64,000 nt of DNA from contig OZ026547.1 of assembly GCA_964020155.1 (NCBI GenBank), positions 4,766,509-4,830,508 on the forward strand. The letters are read 5' to 3'. Position numbers and translations under genes: made by a program. Shown piece by piece: positions 11,218 to 22,007 of the stretch. The stretch's first letter is position 1. Every line of letters begins with the position of its first letter. The stretch comes from Chondrilla cf. caribensis (lineage: Eukaryota > Porifera > Demospongiae > Chondrillida > Chondrillidae). The notes under the pieces are model-generated. The model had not been told where the DNA came from. It searched no databases and worked only from the letters and a program-made list of their open reading frames with translations.

Positions 11218-11520
11218 GAACACATTTTCGCTGCGCATGTCACATATTATTGTACTGTACGGCATGGTATGCACATGCATACAGTGTGAGTATGCATGTA
11301 TCCTCAATTTGAGAACACCTGTAAGCTGTTAGCAGTTCTTGCAATTGGCACCCAACTTACAATAGTCACAAGCACAAACGCATGCACCTACCCCAATGCA
11401 CACTCACACACATTGTAGATCATTAGATCTGAAGTGGATATCTGTACCTTATTTGTTCATTGGTTGCTGCACACATGTTGTGTTATGTACTTATACACAT
11501 GTATGTATATATATATATGT

Positions 11521-11712
11521 ATGTGGTATGTTGCGTGGGCGACTTCAAAGGAAAAGCAGTGCACACATTCGTGATGTGTGCACACTTCCCTGATGTACGC
11601 ACACTTCATTCGATGTTGCATTGTTGTTGCATTGTGGATGATTGATTATTTCCTTTTCACACGTCTACTAATCATCGCTCCATCAAAGGTGTGCCCACGC
11701 AACATACCACAT
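11521..11712. mobile_element. 192-bp MITE with perfect 20-bp inverted termini
   Basis: Left end ATGTGGTATGTTGCGTGGGC and right end GCCCACGCAACATACCACAT are exact reverse complements. The interior has no coding sequence. The class is uncertain because target duplications cannot be separated from the TA-rich left flank. Confidence 0.8.
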
Positions 11713-11713
11713 A

Positions 11714-11852
11714 ATAACTAAAGTACCTCTGGAGAAGCTGTAGCGAATACAGACACCTTTGCCTAATTGACACCTCGGGCTTCGCCCTCGGTTTCAATTA
11801 GGCAAAGGTGTCTGTATATCCGCTACAGCTTCTCCAGAGGTACTTTAGCTAT
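11714..11852. mobile_element. Long palindrome (foldback element)
   Basis: Two arms of about 66 bases, from 'aactaaagtacctctggaga' inwards to 'gcctaattgacacctcgggc', fold back on each other with a loop of about 3 bases (ttc) and few mismatches. Such a tight hairpin should be extruded as a cruciform or be hard to replicate. It abuts the MITE at 11521-11712 and both sit inside a partial copy of the segmental duplication. Confidence 0.85.
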
Positions 11853-12756
11853 TACATGTATTACCTTACTAGTCATACCCAATTCTATGCAAACTGGATT
11901 GGTTCTTACTTAACTCCACCCAACTCTATCGAACCACACCCACTTTTGCTGGTAATCACAAATATATTTTTCATGCTTGTATTCTGTTTGTATTCCGTTT
12001 TCTACTGTACCTTCATGTACGGTGTGCACATGAGTATGCATGTACCCCCAAATGGAGAACACACCTAGAAGCTGTTAGCAATATTGTTTTATTCTTGCCA
12101 TTACAATACTATTCCTGCATGCGCAAACACACAAACACGCACACACACACACACTCAACTTGTATTATGGTGTGGTGAATGATAGACTATTTTTACTGCA
12201 AATATGTACATAGTCCAATACGACATATTATTTTGCAATAGAAATGTGTTTACTAATTTCATGCCTTGTTCTCACATGATTAATCCTAAACAATTTAAGC
12301 TGTCTGGTTATCTGTACTGTATCACTGATCTGTGCTACACGGCTTATTTATGCACAGGTTTCTCTTTGATCCTCCCCTCAACCAGGATACAACTATGAAT
12401 GTATTATCTTGCTGGTCATACCCAATTTTATTATACAAATTGTTTTGGTTCTTACTTAACTCCACCCAACTCTATTGAACCACACCCACTTTTGCTGGTA
12501 ATCACCCAACTCTACACCCATATCTTGTGGCCATCACCAAACCCAGCTGATTACTTTACCAATCATTTTCCTCTATAACCTATGAAGCCTCATTTCTACA
12601 AACTTAGCACTAAAATGAGGTTTTAGAGGATATTTCTGGGGATGTGTGTCATTGTATTATTGTAACTAATGATGGGTCAGAGGCTGATGTGTGTCATTCA
12701 CTAATGTGTTCCACTACATTAGACCTGGTGAAGAGACCTATCTGACCTATCATTAG

Positions 12757-13129
12757 AGTTTGGTATTCCTGTGGATCTGAAGAGTACAGTGAGTGTCATC
12801 TTTACCAAAGAGGTCAGTTACCTATGTACACATGGAACACAAAGCTGGTAGTTGCTGGTAGTTAGGTGTGGTGTTATATTGGATGTGTTTGGTGGGTGTT
12901 AGTAATTGGGTGTGGTCCCTACACACTAGTTAACATATGAGCTATACAGTTCGAATACTCTGTTAAACTATTATAACATGATTTCATCAATATGTGTACA
13001 TGTATATATGTGTGTGTATTGTCTACAGAATGCTACACCTGCTTGTCAGTGTACCTCCATCCGGTAATCCTTGCTAACCATCTCACCACTGAGTGCTGCT
13101 TTCTTGGAACAGTTGGCTTTTTGGTTGAG
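12757..13129 (+). other. Two candidate exons of an unrecognised gene (copy 2)
   Basis: Block 12757-12812 (56 bases) lies between a cattag acceptor and a GAG|gtcagt donor; block 13029-13129 (101 bases) lies between gtctacag and GAG|gtaggt. Reading through the implied 216-base intron keeps one frame: VWYSCGSEEYSECHLYQR, a Glu codon split by the intron, then CYTCLSV...GFLVE. The only open frame of each block fits the other's phase, which is unlikely by chance. The product is Cys-rich and not assigned to a family; no start, stop or neighbouring exons were found, so it may be a gene fragment carried by the duplication. Confidence 0.4.
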
Positions 13130-13359
13130 GTAGGTGTGTGTGTACATACATCAAAGATTGTCTACACACACTTTCTACATATCACTGTGTGTGCATTACC
13201 AGTGAACACTCTTGACAGTTGGTATTCTCTGTTTAACCATACTTGATTCCATCCATATAGGTACATCTGTGTACAGTACAGTTTACATTAATGTCCACTG
13301 AGCGAATGTACACAAGTACACATACACATGCAAACATGCAAGTACTAATAAATGGATAA

Positions 13360-14250
13360 GCATACGCAGGTAGGACAAGTCAACATCCAACGCAGAAACC
13401 AATAACTTGCAGTTTTAAAGTTATGTAAACAATGAAATCACCTAATTTGGGCGGCCGGTCACGAGCAGTCTCATGATAATCACGCTTCTACAAGAACCGT
13501 CGCAACAAAATTTGCAAAATTTGCCATCGAAGAAGTAATAGTTTCTTCTAAATCGCGTCAATAGGTAGATATAGGATAGCGAATTGCCTCGAAGATGAAC
13601 GTTGGGCACTTACCATGAGACTTGCTGTACCGAGATATCGTCGAATAACAATGACGTAATGCATAACTCGTGACGTGCGTGAAATCGATAAAGCACGGTC
13701 GAGTTTCTAGTGTAGTAGATTCTTCTGGCTTTCCGGTGGGTTTATTGAAAGAGAAGAAACTGTCATAATCGGGAAAATGTTCTTATAAGATGAATCTAAG
13801 TTTTCACCGTAGGAGCAGTTTATATCTATTACCGTTGTCGAAATGTCACAATAGGAAACCGTTTCTTCTTATCCTAATTCGACGAATGCGGTGACATCTC
13901 GATAATGGTAATAGATATGAACTACTCCTACGGTGAAAATTTAGATACATGCATTATCTTCATCTATCTTTCCATGCTAAATGTATGACAGTAGCTTTCA
14001 TAAAATCCACCGGAAATGGAATGTTAGCTGATTTCATATGGTTTGTTGGAGCCGCAATTTTACCATTACCAAATTAAAATATCGATATTCGAAACACGCA
14101 ATGCAAAGTAGGAGTGTGTATAAAGAGTTTAAGTATGTTTTTTGAGCTACAAACGTCATCTGTAGTGAAAAACAGCATATTAAATCGTCCTAAAATTTGG
14201 CGGCCATTGTGTCAGAGGCAACGATGTTGACATGTCATACCTGCGTAGGC
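13360..14250. mobile_element. 0.9-kb foldback transposon inserted in duplication copy 2
   Basis: Ends GCATACGCAGGTAGGACAAG and, on the other strand, GCCTACGCAGGTATGACATG form terminal inverted repeats that continue imperfectly inward. Inner arms pair too: 'ttccggtgggtttattgaaa' with 'cttttcataaaatccaccgg'-type sequence near 14000-14025, and 13795-13852 with 13892-13946 ('ttcaccgtaggagcagttta' and its complement). The element is visibly richer in CpG than its surroundings and has no long reading frame. Duplication copy 1 lacks it. Confidence 0.8.
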
Positions 14251-14287
14251 TACACATGCCAGCAAACATGTACAAATATGCAGACAA

Positions 14288-14303
14288 ATACACACACACA
14301 CAC

Positions 14304-14338
<35 letters not shown>
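14288..14338. repeat. (CA)n microsatellite
   Basis: An almost pure CA run with one CG interruption, in the CA-rich part of the segmental duplication. Confidence 0.9.
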
Positions 14339-14342
<4 letters not shown>

Positions 14343-14725
14343 CGCAAACACACACACATAGACTACACTACTCTTCATACTAGACTGAAAGAGTACAAAT
14401 TGCATGAATTCTTTTATTGTAACAATCATAATTATTAAAGTATTCATTACAATATAAGAGATAAAAATTATTATTGATAATATACAGCGCATACAGCAGA
14501 TGAACTGGTATACATATTATAATAGGCCAACATCAATTTTTAGTATAATAATTTTCAAATTAACATAGCAACTGATAACAATAACCACAATGACTAAAAG
14601 TAATGAGGCATGCAATCATGGTGATGTTGTTTGTGGTTCAAACTTACATATGAAGTTGTTGCGCTCATTTTCTCGATGTGATACATTCCTGTCCTTTGAT
14701 GTTTTTTTGGTACTAATTAGACGGA

Positions 14726-14943
14726 ATGTCGATCGAAGCCGCATGCCACCGCCATTTTGTTGTCGTCATCGGTAACCGTTTCCGTTATTGTATAGTGTTA
14801 AAGTATCATTACTCAACTCAGCTTTCTCAACTGACGGCAAGATGGCAGCTTCGAACTAGAAAACGACCTGTGTCTTACGTCGATAAGACTGATTGGAAAG
14901 TACCGCGACGACCAAAACAAAAGAAAAATGAAGGACTGTAGGA
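14726..14943 (+). other. Possible basic exon cut by a MITE
   Basis: An open frame ends in a strongly basic stretch (RTRKRPVSYVDKTDWKVP, RRPKQKK) reminiscent of nuclear-protein N termini, but no family was recognised. Its stop codon TAG is formed by the TA target site and the first base of the MITE at 14941. The true start is unclear; the nearest ATG after the CpG-rich upstream patch is in another frame. Confidence 0.22.
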
Positions 14944-15123
14944 AGAACGACCCCCATCGCTGTTGTATTTTACGACGCGAGGTTAGGATTAGGGTTATGT
15001 TTACTTTGTAAATTGTATTGATGTGAGCGATGCACTGATATAAATGCAAGCCAACCGTATTTAGCTATATCCTTAACCCTAACCTTGCTATAGAATACAA
15101 CGGCGCTGGGGGGTTGCTCTTCC
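14941..15123. mobile_element. 183-bp MITE with TA target duplication
   Basis: Left end GGAAGAACGACCCCCATCGC and right end, read on the minus strand, GGAAGAGCAACCCCCCAGCGC-like, form imperfect inverted repeats that extend inward through 'gttgtatttta' and 'ggttaggattagggtta'. TA flanks both sides (14939-14940 and 15124-15125), as for Tc1/mariner-related elements. Confidence 0.8.
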
Positions 15124-15600
15124 TACATGATCCGGGTAGACACTTCATTGCTCAGTAGAACAGCTGACTAGACATTCAATCAACAGTCGAAGGTGACGTT
15201 ATAAATGAACGCAGATAACCGAGCCTTCCAAACTGACTTTAAAGGGTGCTCGAAAATCGAAAAAGGCGGATTTCCCTGGCAAGAATCGGGAGCGTTGAGC
15301 CAATCACCAGAATCGTCAGCATGTACTCTATACGTTTCCGGGTTGACAATTTTGGTTTGGGGTTGGTTAGCAATGGTTCTCGAGGACTATACACTATGAT
15401 GAGATATTCCCATATTAATGTATAGCATACATCATTGTCACTTTAATCGCAAATGGCGGCTGTTATGTAAACGTCATGAGAATAAAATTTAGATGAATAA
15501 AATCCTTATAAGATCAAAAACAACATGGTGAGTTGACCTTATTAATGCAGACTTTAATAATAAATATAATGCAATAAAACACAAGATTTGTCTTGAAAAC
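15124..15600. other. CpG-richer intergenic stretch, no gene called
   Basis: A frame from 15205 (NADNRAFQTDFKGCSKIEKG) shows normal composition but no recognisable domain or splice signal. The stretch is less AT-rich than its surroundings and could be a promoter region or an old insertion. Confidence 0.3.
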
Positions 15601-15689
15601 TGGTCTTTTATCAGAGTTATTTGTCACCTGTAGGTGTAGAATGCACAAATAATGAGCACAATAACCTCATATGAAAGATTCTGAACTGA

Positions 15690-18600
15690 TTAACTGTCAG
15701 TCTGAGAGTACACCATCCAAACATCTCCTGTTCTTGGTACTTTATTTCGAAGGATGCAGTGTATATCACACATGACAACACGTTCCTCGTCTTCATCCCA
15801 GAAATGCATTGCTTCATTGTCATCAAAACACTTTCTTCCATTGAATGCTAGAAAGTTGTGAATATCAAACTTTTCTTTCCTGCGGCAAATAACAGGAGTT
15901 AGAATTACATAGAGGAAGATCAGTACCTCTTCTTACCTTATTGTGGAGGTATTGAAACCTGGTAGGACACTCATGTCCAACAGATCCTTGTGCTCCATGG
16001 AGAGGGACATGGTTTGTATGCCACTCTCCATGGCTAGTGTCAACAAACCAGGTAGATGCTTCATAGCATGTTCAGAGCAGACATAACCTCTCAACTCTGA
16101 TCCATGACAACTGATCAAGCAGTAAACATCATAGGTGAGCTGTAGATGAAGCACAATAAAGTAAATAAACAATGTCCTAAAGTACTGAAAGGAGAAGACA
16201 CTAACCATGAGTATATAATATATGCATTCTCACCTCAGGACCCAAACGGATCAGGCAATCTCCCAATGGCTTCATCTACTCAAGATGAGAAGCATCTCCT
16301 GCACAGCAGTGGACAGCAGTAGAGGATGCTTGATAATGTATACAACAGTCAATCATATTGTTGGCTTCCTGTTCATCTGTGTTTGAATAACAAACAGTAA
16401 ACATGAAATGCATAACAACTGTTACATAATGACAATGTACAGTTGGACCAGATGAACTGACACAGTGAAGTGTGATCACAAGGTGGACAAGCAGGCATGT
16501 GTACATGGACACATCATGGGATAGTCACAGAGATTGCATGCATAATATAGAGAATGTCCATGCATTACATACACATTGTCGTAATTATAAATATTCATAC
16601 TCAGTGATGACAATACAAATGTTAACATATATTACACTCACAGAGAGAAATAATGTATATTATGATTGATGAAATAATTTAGCCACTACATATACAATAT
16701 ACAACTGGTACTCTGATAAAAATAGTAGAAAAAAGTTACAACTCCATCAAATTTGCACATTTACAATTCCCTTAAACACACACACTACAACACACCTGGT
16801 CGGATGGTATCATACAGTATGGTCATCAACTCCTTGCAATGTCTCTTAGATATAGCTTGATTTATACGTGACATGAACTGGTCACCAAAGATGGTCGAGG
16901 AATAACTACGTATGAATAACATCCTCAATTTGGTAGCAATCAATGTGTCCTCCACAGGTTTCCATTTCTTATCATCAAACTCGACATTGCCATCATCCTG
17001 TTAGCATAAGACAAAATGTACATGATCAGTAATGAACACTACTGTTATAACCTCGTTCAATGGATATTTACACAAATTAAACACTATTTACTACAATGTA
17101 CATAAGGCATACACTCCATGCAAAGTGTATACAACACAAACATATGCATGCCATTCAATTAGAATTGATCCTAGTTTTATAGTTGGCTTTGCGATACTTA
17201 GACATCTCCACTACAAGACAAAGCTTGCATGCGATTGTGATGATATGACAGTAATTAGGATATGTAACACAAGAGTATTTTGTATTTGTAGTTGTGTTAT
17301 TTTCTAAACGTAGCAGTAGTATACACTTGTAAAATTACAAATTCTAAATTACAAACTTCATGCTGTGCTGCCATATGCACTTTTAATGAACTGCCTAATT
17401 CAATCATCCTTATGTGGATGTCTGTCCGTGTGTGTGTAAAGAAGGGTAGGGAACATTTAGGGGGATTTAAATGTTGTGTTATTACAAAAAATTCCAAATG
17501 GTGAAGGCAAAGACAAGATCTCCAAAGGGAGGGGTAATTTTCTCTGCAGGAAAAGGAAATACCCCTTTGCCCACAGCTGTAAAACCTCACATGTGTAGAT
17601 AGTGGAGATACTCATCATACAGTACCAATCATAAAAAAATTGACGTCTTCATCCACACGGACGATTGAACAAACGGGCGTCCCCTGTACCTGTGTTTCTT
17701 GACAACACGGGCGTCCGTTTTCACAAGAATCCAATTATAGAATTAGCGCATTTGGTCGCTAAGCGACACCCATATTGTCACCGAATTGAAGTAGTTGGAA
17801 ATTTGTTGAGGATGGTTTATCCTATTTACGGTAAACAGAGAATCCTTGCTTTAGGTAGAGAAGGCCCTAGTTATGGTAAAATTGCAAAGGCACTCTAAGA
17901 TTTTGGACAACTGATCTCTCTCTGACGATGTAAACTCGGATCGTTAACGCTCGTGAATACGTATGTACGTAACCTTCACACGTTGATAAATATTCATAGT
18001 ATTAATCATATTCATTATCAGTGTAATGCGGACGCCCTCGATGTTGACACGGGCGTTTCATCGGGCGCCCGTACATAGACAACCGGATACAATGGACAAC
18101 TGAACGAAAACGCCAGTTTCCTTATAATTGGTACCGTATGTGAGATGCAATTATCAGGAATTTCCCGACTGAGGTCGAATTTCCAAAAAAAGTTATTTGC
18201 AAAATATAATGTGGGTTGACCTAAAATGGCTGCCATTTTCTATCAGGTAATGTGGGATCAAAGGGCAATTGTCACTTGTTCACTTCACTTTACAAGAACC
18301 TGTAGCTAAGGCTAGCCAAGACATCCAAGAATGTCAAGGATTATTTCAGGCCTTTATATTCAAAAGTCAAAGTACATTTCCCAACTATCTCCCAAGATGC
18401 TTTCCAGTCGCTTGTAGGAAAAATAACAAACATCTGAAAAATTTCAAGAAGCAAGGGTCTAACTAATATAAACAATAATAATAGAATATATTATGAATAG
18501 AAATGGCAATATATGTGATATGCACAGTGATAATGTGCTGCAGTTGATATTCTTGAACGTTACCATTCAGTCAGTATATTGAGAAGAGACATACCAGAGT

Positions 18601-18883
18601 CATACTAGGCAATCTACTCCTGATTATGTGAATGTAATAGTGGACGATATATTTACAGAATCAGTATCAAAATGGTACCTTCCTTAACAAACTTTGGCAC
18701 CTCAAACTACTGTGGCACAGTGGATAAACAAACAATACACATTGACTCACCATCCAGCTGTACACTCTCCAATGTTTCCCTTTTCCCCTTCCCCCCCTCC
18801 AACTGGGGTGTCCTCTTGCATTCTGAAGACATCTCAATGTTCACTAATAATAGGACAATATGGAGTCCTTGGTTGTGGACAGC
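15690..18883 (-). CDS. Unrecognised multi-exon gene (3' part), one in-frame stop
   Basis: Five minus-strand exons with good splice sites: 18883-18751 (AVHNQGLHIVLLLVNIE; donor GTGAGT; its link to the rest is uncertain), 16997-16796 (DDGNVEFDDKKWKPVEDTLI through KRHCKELMTILYDTIRP; donor GTGTGT), 16376-16234 (DEQEANNMIDCCIHY; donor GTGAGA), 16139-15937 (LTYDVYCLISCHGSELRGYV; donor GTAAGA) and 15879-15690 (KEKFDIHNFLAFNGRKCFDD through VWMVYSQTDS, stop TAA). Phases agree across the last four exons. The encoded protein is acidic, Cys- and His-containing, mostly helical-looking and not placed in any family. Oddly, exon 16376-16234 has an in-frame TAG at 16278-16276 followed at once by ATG: a nonsense mutation, or an alternative start or acceptor for a shorter protein. 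Further 5' exons are probably present but were not found. Confidence 0.5.
17640..18080 (+). mobile_element. Foldback element with Tc1/mariner-like helix-turn-helix remnant
   Basis: The frame at 17665-17898 ends YGKQRILALGREGPSYGKIA-KAL, the pattern of the first helix-turn-helix of Tc1/mariner or IS630-type transposases ('RQRI...L..EG.S...IA..L'), then hits a stop. Inverted blocks flank it: 'ttgacaacacgggcgtccg' at about 17700-17718 pairs with 'cggacgccctcgatgttgac' at about 18028-18048, and several GGGCG(T/C)CC blocks occur. It lies in the large intron of the minus-strand gene. No catalytic domain follows, so it is a deleted, non-autonomous element. Confidence 0.45.
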
Positions 18884-18961
18884 CTGTGTGGACAAGAACA
18901 AGCACTCAATCAGGGATTGGACTCAGTCTAATCCCAATTAGCTAGGACAACAGCAACAATG

Positions 18962-20270
18962 TGAAGGGAGGGGCACTTCTTATTCAAAGTGGATGGGACA
19001 CCTGTAGGAACTATAACCATGGCTTATTTTCCCTATGCTATGACATCTAGCCCCAACAACAGCATAGTGCAGGTGATGTGAAATACAGGTTATAATAAAC
19101 ATGGTACACTGATACATGCATTCAACTTTCTCCTTCTCAATTGTACATTTCAGATATACTGAGTCTTAGGGTATAAGGGGATGCTTATAGGGTAAAACAG
19201 TGCAGTGGGTGATACAGGGACAAGTGTGGAATGACGTCATAGGCCTAATTACCATGACATCAAAGTACCACAAACGTCATGTTACCAAGAATGGGGTGAT
19301 TCAGAAGTAGACAAGTGGATTACTAGATACACATCATCGTTCGTTGACCTGTTCTACACCTACCATCACTGACTAAGAACTCAGTCTAGTGAGTCTGAAA
19401 CTGAGTCCTAGGACGACTAAGATTGGACAACAGTCACATTATCATTGTACGAAGGGGTCCAAGAACATCTCAAAGAATATATTAAACACTATCAGATAGA
19501 TTAAGAAAGACGAACCTCGTACAGATTCAATGTTGGCGCTACTTCACTGGAGACCTGGATCGTCCTGTGGAATGCACAACATCTGGTCACGTGTGTCCGT
19601 GTCACGGGATATACGGGGTCCGATTCGTCGCGATACTTCCCTCTTCGTTCCTGTTGAGGTAGAGAACCCAAAAGCTCTTTGACCTACTAATTCACCACTA
19701 TCCTCCTGATAGTATTGGAAAAAAGAGATGTCGTCGTTCCGTAATCAGAGATGTGAAAATGTTAAGTTGTGATAGTAGGCTCTAATAGTGGCTACCACGC
19801 ACACCACTGAAGTATTGGAAGTCATTTTTATGATCCCCGAAGATCCTGGAGCTATGACACCACCCTAGTGCCCAAGAACACTAACAACACACTATTCATA
19901 CGTTTTATTGATTTCAGAAAATGATAACCTGGCTGTAGCTTTAACAGGACTGGAGTGTTTTAGCTAGATCATGGTGGATATCATCGATCCTGCTCATGAG
20001 ACCATTGCTTGTTGTCTTTAATGTCAGTGGCCAGAGTAACTTCAAAAATCGGACACTTGTCACCACCAAATCTACCTAGCCAAACCTCTCACATGTAGAA
20101 TTTAGAAAGTACATAAGTGAAGTTCGGTAGATTTCCAATTAGGGTAGCGAAGCCATGTCCCGGATACCTAATGGTTCGAAATAGCCTCGGATAGAGAGCG
20201 TATTGAAAACGGCAGAAAGCGTACCTACCCTAAGCTAGCTAGATTTAATAGACAGGAGTCAATTTCTTTG
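18962..20270. other. No gene seen
   Basis: Stop-rich in all frames. The part from about 19310 to 20260 is less AT-rich than its surroundings and has no repeat partner in the window. The missing 5' exons of the minus-strand gene could lie here. Confidence 0.4.
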
Positions 20271-20618
20271 TCAAAGTTGCATGTGATGAGATATGTCCCA
20301 TGGTTTAGTAGCAATGTGCCATGTAGTGCATAGCAAACCATGAACAAGTGAGCATCCAGTGTTTTGTGCGTATAAGAACAGCTGACTGTGTGATAGAGCA
20401 CAGTTATCCTGACAGTTGCATGTGGGGTGTGATGTTTTTAATGCACCCAGAGAGAATATATTTGACAGCATGATGGCTGGCTTTCTTCTCATTTAAAGTC
20501 AATGTTTTCCAATTTTATAATTTATATTATATAATCATCACTGGTCTTTATAAGCTAATTTTTTTCCAAGTAATGGTGAATTATTAAATGGTAAATTGTA
20601 AATATAAATTAATAGCAA

Positions 20619-21490
20619 CTAAACAGGAGGTGACAACAATGCAGATCTAACTTTCATAGCATTGTATATGTGCTTTGCTGAATGCCAAATCAAGTTTTCA
20701 TATTTTAATGATAGGTACTTAAAACAGGAATTAGTTGCATGAGCTGTAGCAAGCATATTGTGCCTCAAGTGCAAAAACCTTGGGCTTGTGATTAAAAAGT
20801 GAGGCTCATCCTCGACATCTTTAAGATTGCATAGTGTACTAAGTCTCTCTTCAGGGGTAGTTGGGGGATGAGTGTGGCGACCGCTTTCAATTAGGAGAGT
20901 ATGGTTACTTATTCTCAATCTAGTCATTGCTTGCCTGAGCATAGGATCCTTGATATCAGTTAGATATTTTTCCATGTTGTGGAGAGGTTGCTTTAGCAGG
21001 CGTTAAAGTTTATTTCCACCTTTACCAGAGATACCCTGCGGATTATTTAATTGGTAATTTAAATTCTGTAGATGTTATTCTTGTGATCATTCCTTTATCT
21101 GATAAATGGTTGGTTGGCTCAATGTAATGTTGAAGTGTTGTTAGTGTTGTTACGTGATTTGATAAGAAATAATACCATGAATGTAAGTCTTCATGTGCGA
21201 GCTTCATGGATAGGCTCAAAGCATCAGGGAGGAAATTGGAGTTCATTTGGTTTCTGGCTCGCTCGTAGTATTCTGCTACTGCTAAATTTATGTCATAAGA
21301 AATCGGTAGTAACCCTAGTTCACTGTAAATAGCTGTAGTGCTGCTGGTTTGAGATATTTTCTACGAGAATTTATAGAATTTCAGACAGATTCGTTCGAGA
21401 CATTTGACATCATGCAGGCCCCATATCTCTGCATTGTACAGCAAGATTGCTTTAACAAGTGCATTGAATAATTTCATATAGATATTAGTA
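20619..21490 (-). pseudogene. 3' end of a non-LTR retrotransposon (LINE) polyprotein, decayed
   Basis: Reading the minus strand from 21490 down gives KLFNALVKAILLYNAEIWGL, then LERICLKFYKF, a stop, SSTTAIYSELGLLPISYDIN, YYERARN, and in shifted frames LAHEDLHSWYYFLSNHVTTL and LRISNHTLLIESGRHTHPPT, LSTLCNLKDVEDEPHFLITS. This series is the well-known C-terminal part after the reverse transcriptase of Jockey/CR1/I-type LINEs in animals: the 'Y..E.WG' block, 'Y.ELG..P', and the final 'LRIS.H.L.IE.GR' with 'C....VEDE.HFL' Cys motif. Several stops and frameshifts make it inactive, and the RT and endonuclease domains are missing, as in a usual 5'-truncated insertion. Confidence 0.72.
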
Positions 21491-21701
21491 TGGGTGATAT
21501 GGATATTAATATCAGTGATAACGAGTTTGATAATATTCTGTTGTCACAGTAGGGGAATTGTAGGGTTTTATTGGCATAGTCAGATAATTTAGTCAATGAG
21601 TAGGTATAGTTTCCTCTCCAATGTAGCCAAGTTCCTGAATATTTATAACAATCAGATATTTCTAACTATTCTTCATTAATTGTCCATTCATATTATAGGA
21701 T

Positions 21702-21751
21702 TGTGTGTGTGTGTGTGCGTGTGTGTGTAAGTGTGTGTGTAAGTATTGTAT

Positions 21752-21812
<61 letters not shown>
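21702..21812. repeat. (GT)n microsatellite
   Basis: GT run with a few interruptions (GC, AA, TT), longest pure part about 21765-21810. Confidence 0.92.
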
Positions 21813-21815
<3 letters not shown>

Positions 21816-22007
21816 ATTTGTGCACGTGTGTTCTGGAATGATGGGCCAATTATGCAATTGTATCTAGGCAGAAACTCACTAAATGTAGTTATGTATCAGT
21901 TTCTGACAGATATGTTGCAATAGTGTGTATATATGAGTATGTGTATTATGCATGGATGTATGTATTGTATATAGGAGTATGTATATTTTTTGTGTCTGTA
22001 GTACTTA

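Larger units (their letters stand above)
11985..14400. repeat. Segmental duplication, copy 2 (interrupted)
   Basis: Matches 3775-5230 over about 1.35 kb up to 13345, is interrupted by the foldback element at 13360-14250, and resumes with 'acatgtacaaatatgcagac', the CA repeat and 'agactacactactcttcat' (compare 5178-5205). The uninterrupted copy serves as the empty site for the insertion. Confidence 0.8.

Noticed and set aside
14965..15085. Telomere-like 'ttaggattagggtta'
   Set aside because: Only about two units on each side, and they are part of the inverted arms of the 183-bp MITE, not a telomeric array.
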